Source: Strigamia acuminata (taxonomy: Eukaryota; Arthropoda; Chilopoda; Geophilomorpha; Linotaeniidae). Taken from it: a DNA stretch of 64,000 nt. Both the position numbers and the translations under genes were made by a program. Positions 45,186 through 56,598 of this stretch are shown piece after piece. A model generated the notes under the pieces. The model was not told where the DNA came from, ran no database searches, and was given only the letters and a program-made list of their open reading frames with translations. How positions within the stretch are numbered: position 1 is the stretch's first letter; each line of letters opens with the position of its first letter. The stretch lies in assembly GCA_949358305.1 (NCBI GenBank), contig OX442315.1:36854427-36918426 (forward strand), given 5' to 3'.

Positions 45186-47722
45186 GTTGGTGAATGATTT
45201 TACTTTAGGAATTAACTCAAAAGGTGACATTTTGAGAGCCGAAAATGCTTCTTAATTTCTCAGCAAATGATAGAGTATATACTGTTTACTCTGTATAATG
45301 TTTCCAATGGTTATGCTGTTTTTATCATACCAAGAAGGTTAACACAGGATTTTTAACGAAATTGTCGTGTTTAATTTTGAAACAAAACCTAACACGATTG
45401 TTCTATTGAGAATTGAGTGTGCCTGTTATTATTTGAAATTGGACAAGTACTAACAAGATCCAATGTTGCTTATCGTATAACTCGTGTTCAAATGACACTG
45501 AAGTGTATAAGAAAATTAGAATGTTCTAAAATGATACCATAATAAACAATTTAAAGACTTGTTTACAGGATTACTGTACTATATTTAGATCTGGTGATCC
45601 TAGATAGCAAACTGTGTCCCCCGAACTGATAATTGATGATGAACAGAGCTGATCACTTTCATCGAATAAATTTTGAAGAGATTACATGGATGGTCTGAGA
45701 AATGGCTTAGGTACTGTACGTTCATCATGTTTATTATAACTAGTCTACAATCTGCTACGAATATCTTGATGCCAAAATCAAACTGAATAGAATTCCATTT
45801 GCGCACACATAAATGTAACACGGAGTAAGTGATACTGATAATGGCGCTATTCGATTGTGCAATAAACAATTTTAGACTTTTGTGTTTCCGTGTACAAAAA
45901 GTGGAATTTAGTGTTTGAATTTGGCATCAAGGTGCTGGGCACAGGCTGCGTTTTATCGGTATATCTGCAAATTTGCGTATGTGTCAAATTCTGCAAACTA
46001 CTCCGTAGCAATTGTCGTTAAAAGTGCAGAATTGGCTGAAAAGAAAAGATTAGGTTGGCTATAAGGGGGTAAGGTGTACTCTCCGACTAGCAACTTGAAT
46101 TCCCAGTCACGTGCCGAGCCCGGGAAGGCAAAAATCTGAGCATCAATGCTGAATTGCTGAGGGTTTGTGCAGTATCAACAAGCCAAGTTGGCTTTTCCAA
46201 ATTGAATCAAGCAAAATTGGCTGCCTTGAGCTTTTCTCTCACCCTTCCTATTCCATTTTATATTTCCTTTATAGCTAGTCACTGTTTATACAGTACCCTG
46301 ATGTCTCAAGAAACACTTTGATTAAAATGCCGTTGTTTTTGCTCGTTGAATGTTGATGTATAAACAAATAGGAAAGGCAAACTCACTTTGACTCCGATGA
46401 CATTGAGGACAAATTTAAAAAAAAAAGATATATCCTTATCTATATATATATATATACAAATACACAGTATACTGTATATAAAAGGTAGTAGAAGTCTTAA
46501 AAGGAATTCCGACACTTAAGCACGCACAACTGCACCTTAAACAAATTGATACATACTTGTGTTTGGTTTGCTGAAATTTACTCTGGAATGAATTAAAGCA
46601 AGAGAGAATAACAACAAAGTATCGTTGAACCTTGAATGTGGAAACTTTGCTTTTGTTTTTGTCTAGTTTTGTGATTGCAGCCGATTTTAGCAATATCATT
46701 TTGGATTTTTGTTGTGAAAATTAACATAGTTGCTCTTTTTGTATTTTTTTGGGTCTGATGCATTGTAGAAACAGAAAAACAGCATAAACTCAAACTTTGG
46801 CGAGTTCAAAAGGCCAAATTGAATGTATTTTTTGTAATGAAACAAAGTAATTCTTTATTTGCCAAACTATCTAATTTTATTGCAAAGCCCTTGGATACAA
46901 GTTTTCTGAATCTATCAGTTGAAGCACATTACAAGAAATATGCAACAATGAATTTTTGTTCACTTGCTAAAATGTATATAAAATTCTTTGTTATACAATA
47001 TCCAGATTTCCTGCAGCACACATTTCTAAGCTTATATTCTTCACAATGATTAAATACAGAGTACAATTAGGCATTTTGCTAGAATTAACTCATTGGTTGC
47101 ACACAGACGGTGTTATGTTCTGAAGTTTGCATGACTAAATTGAAAATTAAAACACTACCGGTAGGTGCATTCACAATATTTCCTTTTTGCTGGTTTTAGT
47201 AGTTTTATTAACTGAAAGGACAGCAAAAACAGCCTGGTTTTGGTTTTTAAAACCGAATTAAAAAAAAAATGACTATAAGACAAAAGTTAGATCGAGGGCA
47301 GAGATGGATGAAGCTTCAGGGCCCCAATACAACAGGAATTAATGTACGAATGTACTGTAAATCTTTTCATTATGCATCCAAGCACTATCGGCAAAATTAG
47401 AGGTTTGCCGTCTAATGGGAACCCGCGCACAATAAAGGATTTACGGGGCATAATTCGTTGATTGTTTGAAAATAAAGGAATTTTAGCCGCCATTTATTTG
47501 CAAAACCCAAAAACTTGATTATAAACATACAAAAACGGAACAATCTGGCATATATCCATCCATAGATAGGCATGTTTTCGTATTCTGCTCTTTCTGCTTA
47601 TAGAAACACTAAATACAATACCGTATAAATAGAAAGTTTGAATGCACCTACCGATATTGAAGAATAAATATGAAAAATCTACAAGACAAGCGTAGAGTAT
47701 ATTAATTCTCACTTTAAACAAA

Positions 47723-48292
47723 TCAGTTCTTATTTTCATGCGTTCTCTCTACACATTGCGCACATCCATTTGCGCACAACGGGTAAGAATGGAACATGAA
47801 ACGCGAGGGTGCATAAGGATGATACGGGGGCGACAAAGCAAAGAAGTCCGGCCGCGCCGAAGGGGAGAGGAACGGAAAGCGGGTGGCGGAGTAAGAGGAT
47901 TCGAACGGCACAGCTCCTGCACTAAGCAGTGGTAAATGATGGGAAGATGGGGTTAGGGGAGTAAAAGCGGACTGCACGCTGCCGATCGACACGGAGCTAT
48001 TTGGGAGTAAGGGTGGTGGTAGGGGTCTTAGTGGGGGCATGTACGAAGGAGTGTCCGATGAAATGAGATGGTGAAGAGCTTTGGTCATTTCGGCTCCTTC
48101 GTAGTTGTGAAGAACAAGTTCCAAAACGGATTGGTTATGGTTGCGAGCTGGTGCTGATGTCAACGGCAGTCTTGGAGGCGAGGAGGCGTCTTTGTCTTCG
48201 TCGCTGCTCATATCCGGAGATTGACCGTCTTCTTCCTTCGATTGAGATTGGTGGTTTGGGGTGTGTGGCTCGCTGGCTTCGGGTCTAGTTAC
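47723..48292 (-). CDS. Dmrt93B: Dmrt93B exon 2 (partial DMA motif, C-terminus)
   Basis: The acceptor lies after CCCCTTTTTCAG on the minus strand; 189 residues to the stop at 47723-47725. The acidic Ser/Asp stretch ([12 protein letters not shown]) precedes the DMA-like helix. Confidence 0.88.
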   Translation of the reverse strand, partial: VTRPEASEPHTPNHQSQSKEEDGQSPDMSSDEDKDASSPPRLPLTSAPARNHNQSVLELVLHNYEGAEMTKALHHLISSDTPSYMPPLRPLPPPLLPNSSVSIGSVQSAFTPLTPSSHHLPLLSAGAVPFESSYSATRFPFLSPSARPDFFALSPPYHPYAPSRFMFHSYPLCANGCAQCVERTHENKN

Positions 48293-49623
48293 CTGAAAAA
48301 GGGGAAATTTGGATAAAGACTCTAATGTTTGCACCTTTCGATTGGATTTGGTTTTTTGTTCAATATCTCTACAGTATTTACGAATTGTGACAAATTTGAG
48401 AGATTTTTGTTGAATCTTGATATTTTTTTTTTTTAGATATTTTTGTTAAATCTTGATATTTTTTTTGAGAAATTTTTGTTAAATCTTCACATTTTTTTTT
48501 TGAGAAATTTTTGTTAAATCTTCATATTTTTTTTTTGAGAAATTTTTGTTAAATCTTCATATTTTTTTTGAGAAATTTTTGTTAAATCTTCACAATTTTT
48601 TTTTGAGAAATTTTTGTTAAATCTTCATATTTTTTTTTTGAAAAATTTTTACAGTTTGGATGAATAAATAACTTTGTGCAATTGAACATTTTATGACTAA
48701 ATTAAGAATAACATTTTCACGATGAACAGTCGCATTCAAAAATGGGCGTTTTGTGAGACATTCAGAAATGTAGTCAAGTTTGATTTTAAATGGTATAGTT
48801 TGGCCCTTTTTGGTCTTATTTAAGCTACAATTATTGGATAAGAATGCAGTTTGCGCCGGGCTGCAAAAACACAAAAATCCCTCAGTGTAAAATTGCTTAT
48901 TCCACTCAAACTAGAGTCATTTCAAATTGGCAGCAATTTTCGAAACTAACGCTTACATTACTTACAATTACTTACTGCTCACTTAATTGTGCATGCAAGT
49001 GCTGACTGCTGTAACATACATAGTGCGTAGTTAGTGCACTAAACAGTAAATCGAGACACACAAACAAATAATACAAGCTCAAAAATAACCAAATCAACAA
49101 CTAAAACAAGATTGTTTGCGCCAACAAAATAACAATAAAGAAAACCACGCGCAGTTTGCGCTCAATAAGAATCCAAAACACTAAATCACATTACTGAAAC
49201 TCAAAAAATATATAAGGAAGAGAGAAAATTGAAAAGCAGCGAGCAAAACACGTTTCGTGAATGCTCCGACCCCAAGCACGACAATCGAAAGCACTCGTGT
49301 ACGGTAATACTTACAACATTCTTTACCTGCAGTCCAAATATGGGTCCAGGTGGCAAATAAGAGTAGGAAGTGCCCGTTGTCACGGCTCTGAGCCCGATAG
49401 CAATGGCATCTTCAGCCGCTTGTTGTCTCTTGAGAGCCACTTGAGCTGCCATGACACGTTGACGTTCAGCAATAAGATTACATTTGGGGCACGTGCAGTC
49501 CTTGAAACGGCAATGTCTTTTATGCCCTTTGAGCCACGAGATCATGCCGTGGTTTCTGCACCGGGCGCATTTTGGACGGCGCGCACCCTTCTCCGTCGTC
49601 GGCTGATGATGGGCCAGCAACAT
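47723..49623 (-). CDS. Dmrt93B: DM-domain transcription factor, Dmrt93B-like (2 exons)
   Basis: Exon 1 is 49327-49623 and exon 2 is 47723-48292, joined in phase 0 across a 1034-bp intron (donor GTAAAG, acceptor TTTTTCAG) to give 288 residues. The DM domain (about residues 14-60) has the full intertwined zinc pattern, visible in [24 protein letters not shown] and CPKCN, plus the basic tail [17 protein letters not shown]. The stretch after it, ending LPPGPIFG, is what leads me to Dmrt93B rather than dsx, Dmrt11E or Dmrt99B. Exon 2 contains the second half of a DMA motif ([23 protein letters not shown]) without its usual first half, then Pro/Ser-rich sequence and a C-terminal [10 protein letters not shown] proteins bind DNA in the minor groove and act in sex-specific or neural development. 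Confidence 0.9.
48418..48650. repeat. T-rich tandem repeat in the Dmrt93B intron
   Basis: Six to seven copies of a unit of about 33-37 bases, built on GAGAAATTTTTGTTAAATCT plus a variable T run. The length of the T run differs from copy to copy. Confidence 0.9.
49327..49623 (-). CDS. Dmrt93B: Dmrt93B exon 1 (DM domain)
   Basis: It starts at ATG 49621-49623 with [19 protein letters not shown] and ends GPIFGLQ exactly at the GTAAAG donor (99 codons). The frame continues past the donor for 41 codons that carry no DMRT similarity, supporting the splice. Confidence 0.92.
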
Positions 49624-49716
49624 TGTATTCTGCTACTCGGGCGAATCGGTTACATCCATGTGTTGCCAGATGCCAGCCCCAGCTAAGCACCGCCCATTCG
49701 CAGCCCCTCACCTTGT

Positions 49717-49727
49717 CACGTGATTGG
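49717..49727 (-). promoter_or_regulatory. E-box and CCAAT pair upstream of Dmrt93B
   Basis: CACGTG (49717-49722) adjoins ATTGG (CCAAT on the gene strand, 49723-49727), about 95-105 bases before the Dmrt93B start codon. The spacing suits a proximal promoter. No TATA box is visible. Confidence 0.35.
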
Positions 49728-50399
49728 CTGCCACTTTTTTCACTGCCTTAAGCCATTGGATGTTTGCCAGTCTGATGCAATTTGATTATTGCGATGTGGG
49801 ATGGAATTGTTGCTTTGTTTCGTGCATTTTTCAGCCAGGCCTAAGTTACTAGTATTTGGTTAGTTATTCTATTTTGCAATGTGGTAACGGTTTGGCATGT
49901 TTCTATCGATGGGATTCAAGTTGGATTATGGGAACAGTAACAGCTTGTATACATTGAAATGGGACTCCAAATAATGTGTACATTAGTTTTGTTTGTGCAA
50001 GTTGATTTTGTTGGGGGGAAGGTTGAGTTGAGTTGAGTTGAGTTGATAGGTTTGCTGTGTGGCCATAAACAGACAAGATGAGGTAAATATTTTTAGGTTT
50101 TGTCATTTGTCATTTTTTTTTTGGTTATTTTATTGGGGGAAATATGGAATAAATGGTAGGAAGCGTCTATTGAATAGATTACGGTAAAATACTTCGGTTC
50201 AATGTGGTTATTGACAGACAATTTTACGAATTCTTCCCAAATACTCCATCCGTTTTCAATTTCAACAAATTTTACAAATCTCGTCTTCTTGTCCTCACAC
50301 TGGGGGGCTACGATCATGTTAGGATTGATTGAAAATCAACAGTTAACTTATGCACAATTCTGCATACTGGTACTTGTAATTGGCATAGGGATTTAAGAG

Positions 50400-51660
50400 T
50401 TAACTAATTTTTTTTCTTAAATAAAAATAGAATAAGATGTTTCGGTATACTTTAAAAACAGATGCATATTTGGAGTAGTTAATTATAAGAAATGATGACT
50501 ATCCAAACGAAAGTGTTTTAAAGCCAGAAGGAAGAATGTGAATGAATTTTACAAAATTTTTTTTCTCAATTTTTCAATTTTTGATTTTTTGAAATTGCAG
50601 ATGGTCGGATTTGACTTTCAGTCATTTAAAACCGAGGTTTACTAGTACTGGAGAAATGGCTAGAGTATCTAATTGGGTGAGGGTGATGCCATTGCTCCAG
50701 ATTTGTTGAAATCGAGACTCCAAACTTTGAGGAATTTGATTTGTCAAGATTGGTTGGATTTGTTTGTGGGAAATAAAATAAAATAAAATATGTAAAATAA
50801 TTTGATTGGTATAAAATGGACAATATTGTTAGCGCAACTAACTTTAACTTTAACTTACAAAATTTATTGAAAAATTGTTGAATCTTCTAGTTGATGTTGC
50901 TAATAATTCTCTTACTCAAGAAATTCGTAATCTTTCGTGAAAATTGTAATTTATCTTTGGAAAAGTTTCCATAGAGTCAAGAGTTCAAGAGAAAATAATT
51001 TCATAATTAATGATGTACATATAACGATTTGTGCAACCAAGCACTAAAACTATTGTGTTGTTGTTCGCCATTCAACATGGCTACTGCACATCCGCGAAGG
51101 GCCCCACCTGGCGGAAGGTTTTTACTCACCCAAGAGCGAGCCCAAGAGGGTGGCTAATGTCTTGTTCTCATCCAAGGGGCGAATTAAGGCTTGGGGTTGG
51201 GGGGAGGTTGGTGCACTTAAGAAAGGGGAGAGCCGTAATGTTCAAAAATGATGTCTTTACATCTTTTTCAAATAAAATAAAAATGCATTAAATAAATGAA
51301 ATAAATGCAATTTGCAGATGAAAAAATTGCAGTTTCATGCAGAACGATGCATTTTCCGGTGAAAAAAAATGCATTTTTATGTACTAGTAAAAAAAATCTG
51401 CTTACACGTGGAGAGAAAAAATGCATTTGTGGACATGTACCAGGGGGCCCTTAGCATCGGAAGGCCGGGGCAATGGCTCCCCCTAGCACTGTGACTGAAA
51501 GCAGACTAATTTTCTTACCATTCGTAGCTGCATTTTTGTAAAGTCATTTAGATTAAACAGCATTACTTTATTTTAGCAATATTAGGCCTAATATTAGGCT
51601 TAATACAGCTAAATAACAACTGCAATTAGAAAATCGTCTGCGCAGAATGGGATGCGCACT
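50400..51660. other. AT-rich DNA without a recognised gene
   Basis: Short frames only. A segment near 51485-51560 resembles one near 33105-33160 (CTGAAAGC-GACT followed by a CATT-rich stretch), suggesting a dispersed repeat. Confidence 0.4.
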
Positions 51661-51749
51661 ACTAATTTAGCATCAAGATACCGGGCGCAAACTGTAGGTT
51701 GGGAGAGGTAGGTGTTTGCTATATTTTTATTGTTATTTCAATTTCGATT

Positions 51750-52182
51750 TGAGACCAACTACCACCAGTTGGCACTACCAATGCCATAGGAAGGAGGTTG
51801 TTACTGTGTCATCTCTTGATGTAAATTGTTTCAATCGTAGCATTATTTCCATTTCTATCTCTGGGGCTGGTTTCCGTTTTGAGGATTGTCTTCTTAGACA
51901 TAGTTCTACATCAAAACATATTTAAATCTTTTGACTAGGGGTGTTCAACATCCCAGGCCACATTAGAAGTAGAGGAATCGCACTCCTGCAGTAGCGGCAT
52001 TGTGGATAGGTTCCTGCACGTGTGGAGATTGTTCTGTATCTTTCATGAAGAGGAAATGTGTTGACTGCCTCATTAAGGACAGAACGACTGTCATGCTACC
52101 ATGTACACATGCTTATTTTTGCACAAGTTGCACTACATATATCACGTGTGAGCACACACAACCTTCAAAATCTGTTAAATAA
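51750..52182 (+). pseudogene. Degenerate RING-type zinc-finger fragment
   Basis: From about 51991 a frame encodes CTCGDCSVSFMKRKCVDCLI and then, a few residues on, LPCTHAYFCTSC. The spacing C-x2-C...C-x-H-x3-C-x2-C matches the first six ligands of a C3HC4 RING of the kind seen in IAP/MDM2-like E3 ligases. The last C-P-x-C pair is missing and the frame stops at 52180 within an AATAAA. The block upstream (51750-51925) is open in a different frame. A relic, or a last exon whose partners I cannot find. Confidence 0.35.
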
Positions 52183-52706
52183 ATAGAAATTAACAAAACT
52201 TAAAAAAAATTGGTCTTGCTTATGAATATCCTAAACAAAAATGAACTCACACCAGTGCCTCATGCTTTAATATGCGCGTAAAAATGCGCGAGTACGGTAT
52301 ACACAAGTGTGGAAAGTTGTGGCAAGAACAACTAAACTAAGCTACAAAATAAACAAGCTTTAATTAAAATGAAACGTGATACTTAACATGTGTTAATACA
52401 TCTAGGCATGGGAGCAGCCATCTTGGCCGCTGGGAAGAGAAGGAAGAAGTGCACAGTGTGGCAGAAAAAGAAAACAAAGTACACCAGTGAACTCTGGTGT
52501 CAGTAATTGAAACTCAATACAATAAATACAGTGGTTTACTAGGTACAGCCTTGGACATACAAATCGTCCCAGTCCAGCTTGAAGCTCACCTGCAGAATGA
52601 GCGTTTTTGGCTGTTTCCACCTAATAGTGAAAAAACTGAGTGATATGTTGTGACAATTTGACATTTAAATGATGTCACACAATCACCTTCACATCATGGG
52701 TTTACA

Positions 52707-52945
52707 GGATGTTTCTAAAAGTCTTCTTTCCATTAAATATTTCCTAAACAATTGCATCTAGGCTAAATTTGATAAAGCGATCATAAAGAAGTTGGGTGAG
52801 AGCAATCCAATGAGATTATCAAATTTGACCTTGAAAGTCATTTTCAAGGTCATTCACTTTCTAACTTTTAAACCAATCGGGCTAGAGAAAAATTTTAAGT
52901 TAGAAAGTTGTAGAGCACCATCAAATTAGTCTACTAGTAAATGAA
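52707..52945 (+). mobile_element. Decayed half-copy of the 765-bp foldback family
   Basis: The order of motifs matches one arm of the element at 1730: ACAGGATGTTTCTAAAAGTC start, then AATTTGACCTTGAAAGTCA with TTCAAGGTCATTCA, then TTAGAAAGTTGTAGAGCACC and ATTAGTCTA. The similarity is patchy and the other end is absent. Confidence 0.55.
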
Positions 52946-52949
52946 TCAA

Positions 52950-55900
52950 TAGTTGGCTATTCAACAATGCCCTAAGAGATGGAAATCAGACTTGATTTAG
53001 CGCTGTATCACGCAATACATCATTGTGGGGTAAATGAAACGTATTCAGGTGTCGTATGCAGGTAGTCCATGAAGACTACCGTACATCAACTTGATGATGT
53101 AAAGGTTGTCGTAGCCAATGGGGTGTTAACAACCATGAGCAAAGTGTTCTCACTCCTTATTTAATAGCCTCGTTAATAGCACATCTGTGTTGATGTATTT
53201 TATTTTGTGCTCTAGTTTTCTAAAGTTTATACAATGGTAATAAAATATGAAAACAGAGTTCATTTTTCTCTAACATATTCCACTTTAAAGTGCATGAGTA
53301 AAGTTTTTAACATTGTGTTGTGTTTTAGACATTATTTTAGCTCAAATCTTTATTACGTTATTGCGATAGTAATTAGAGAGTTTGCGGCAGGTACTTTTTC
53401 CTTACAATTATGACATTTTTTACACTTTTTTTTTCGTGTAAGGTAAAAGTATTAAAGTTTGGGTTGCGGTTGAAGTTTCATGTTATAGTTTTAAAATTAG
53501 ACTTAACCTTATACTGTACATGTCACGTGATTACCAAAACTAGCATTGTCTTGTTAGCATAAAAAGAGAGAATTCTTGTTTTTAAATGTTTTAATACAAT
53601 GCTGCAACTTTATTATTGTGAATTTAAATGAATTCAAAGCAGAAACAATTAGATAAACCGTAACTTGTGCTCCGTGCGTGAATGAAGCGGAGGATTCAAA
53701 ATGGCGGCGAAAAAGGTAACGTCTGTGACCTGAATAGTGGAAAACGACCGGATTGGCTACGCTATTTTCAGTTGTAGTGTAAGCTCCAGTGGATACTTAT
53801 AGGCATAACGGGGGTTTTTGTAAGGGAAAAATGCCTGTCACAAACTCTCTAATGTTGAATGCAAATTGTAATGTTACCGTGGTGATTGACATAAATAAAC
53901 GAGTCGACTCGAACAAAATCAAAGAGTACGGATGTGTGTGACTTTTATTCTGGATTAAATCTGTAGAGTTGTGTGGATTTAAACCATTGATTTCCTGACT
54001 GTATGTCCGGGAGTAGTACATGTTCAAATCCCCATCCTTACTGCAATCCTTTGTTTCTTTGATTTTTTTCAAGTCAGTCATTTAGGCGTTCCTAATTAGT
54101 TTTCTCTTCAAAAGTTGCGGGTCGCAGTTCCATATGTCACGGTAGCAACTCAATAATTCGACTTTTGATTAAAACTTAACTTCTCAAAACACGACGAAAA
54201 CGCCAGTTGCAAGTTGCAACCTAACATACTTTACCTTAATCCTTCCTGCTATCTAGCGACGAGAATTGGAATTAAAGTACTTTGAAATCTTGTCGCTAGA
54301 TGGCAGCACGAGACCGGGTGGAGGCGAATGGTAGATTGCGTGTGCCCACGAACAAAATCGCGTGATGTTTAATTGGAATTGTGTGCAGAGTTAGATGACT
54401 GCCGCGAGTGAAAGGACTGGTTACCAAAAGAAAATGAAGGAGTTTCGTTTCTATGCGGCCAGGAGGCAGTGTAACTGAATGAAGGCAACCCACTTTTCGT
54501 GGTAAATCAAGCCGTGAAGTGCATCGGAGCGAGCAAATAGAAAATAAAAGCAAAGTCGCACACCACTGCAAACAGATGGTCACTGCCCCAGGTTAATGTG
54601 GGACTTGAAAGGGTTAAATTAAGATAGTCTTTGAGAAACGTGAACGATTCCTTTGAATATGTAAATGAAGTGCATGATCTGGTTGATGCGAGCGAAGCCC
54701 TTCATTATTTTTTTCATCTTGAGACTATTTCCTAATGGATTGGTTTCTTTGTGTACGTGCACTGAGGTGGTTCCTTAATGAAATTCCAGCGTTTCGTGTG
54801 GGATGTCAATCACGCTCTCTTTTCTCTAGCTCACTATTTTCTAAATAGAAACTTTAAAATGAATTAAGGGCTATAGAAAAAGAAGTTTGGAATTAAATTT
54901 GCATTTTACAAGATGAGGTTTTAGACATTTAATTTACCGTACTTTGCGCATAATTTTTAGAAAAATATATTTTTTCGACCAATAAAGAGACAACTTGTTA
55001 TTATTAAAAATTATTCTTAAATTTTATTTTTAATTTTTATGTTCATAATTTTTCGATTTATTTTTATTTTTTATGGGAATAATCCCTGAATTAATTTTAT
55101 GGGATTACCCGATTTGCCACGTGTCGTTTTGGACGCACTTCGGAACACAAGACGCGACGCAAACCCAATTTTTGTAAGACTTATCAAAGTAAAAAATTGC
55201 GTCTTATGGTTCGCAAAATATACAGTATTCACCTTGCAAATTTGTTCTTCATTTCATTCATTCAAAATTTTTTTCCTGGTAGCTCTTCCATGTAATCATT
55301 TCTCCCTTACTAATATGTACTAAGACTCAGTTTTAAGCGGGGGTTTAAGTCAATAGGAGGTGATAAATATTCAGTTTGGTCGTTGTTTCCATGTAAATTG
55401 GCTTGGTTGTCACTTGTTTGACTTTATTGCTATTGTATAAATATTAAGTGATCTAGATATACACAGACACTTTCCTAATCATGTTTAAAGAGACTACAGT
55501 TATAAGGCATTAATTCTTTTTGTCATATGTGGTCAAAAAGTAGTCGCACCACAAATGGAGTGAATATTTGTTTGAGCTAAAATTTTGCCTCAGATTTAAA
55601 ATTTTTCATTTATTTTTCACCAAGTTAAGATATTTTTGTATTTTTTTTAAAAATTTAAGCTGAATACAAGTACTATCAATCTGCAAAATTTTAATTCCAT
55701 TCATTAAATAAGTTTTTAAGTTAGTGTATATCTAACTGGAGTGCATAACTAGTTGTGGGGTAAATAATTTTTTTTTACTAAGCTCGTGATCATGAAGTCT
55801 GTAGAGAGCAACGATGGTTCTGGCTGGAACAAGCTTAGAAATGTCTCGGCGACTGCTGCTTTATTATTTCAGAGATTTGCATATTTACTTTATTGCAAGA

Positions 55901-56429
55901 GATGGATTAGATTTACTAGGTTTCAATTAGAGCTATTAAATTTATCCAATTTTTAATGTTTTTGTTTTGTTTGTTTGTTTGTTTGTTTGTTTGTTTGTTT
56001 GTTTGGTTTTGAGGGGAATTCATTGGATTTTTATTCCCATTTTAATGAAAAAAAATTGATCTTAAAAATTGGCATCAAGAATGAGGAATATTAAAATAAT
56101 GATCAATGTTTACAAAATTTTTAATAAATTTCTTTGCAAGTGATCGATTGGCCAACATTCAAAGTCTACAGTTTCGTTTGCTTTTAATTATTGTGATACA
56201 AAAGCACAGCACAACATTTTGGAGTGAAAATCTCGTATTAATGCATGTAGCATCTTGTACAGCACGATGTAAAATGTGTGTGTTAAATCTTTATTTGATA
56301 TGCAGTTATTATTATTTTGGTTTAAAAATAACATTTTATTTTCTCACCGTTCATTTTGTGATAGTCTACACTTGATTAATGGCATTTTCTCCTCAACTTG
56401 TACTTGCCAAACAAACAAACAAACCCTAG
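52950..56429. other. AT-rich DNA, possibly intronic
   Basis: No exon is recognised. A (GTTT)n microsatellite occupies about 55965-56005. A small inverted repeat around CTAGCGACGAG/CTTGTCGCTAG lies at 54255-54300. ATGGCGGCGAAAAAG-GTAACG at 53700 could be a tiny first exon but nothing supports it further. Confidence 0.4.
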
Positions 56430-56598
56430 GTCGCTATTCACCAGGCTCCCTCGAATCAGACGACAATAAGATGCGAGCAATTGGATACTATGTAGCAAAC
56501 GAACTGGCTGCACCAATAAGAAGGCGTGTGGCTGACCTTGCATTGGTTCGCCGCGAGAGGAGACCCAGACGGGAGCGAAACTCACCAATGTTGTCGAG
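56430..56598 (+). CDS. Candidate internal exon, Arg-rich
   Basis: A clean acceptor (AAACAAACCCTAG) and donor (GAG-GTGAATG) bound 169 bases that are open only in the frame needing phase 1 in. It encodes SPGSLESDDNK, AIGYYVANELAAPIRRR and an Arg-rich end (VRRERRPRRER). The frame stops immediately past the donor. Because the exon at 45098 leaves phase 0, an undetected exon must lie between them if they belong to one gene. Function unknown. Confidence 0.4.

Noticed and set aside
53700-53714. ATGGCGGCGAAAAAG followed by GTAACG as a mini first exon
   Set aside because: Five codons and a weak donor are not enough without a matching second exon.
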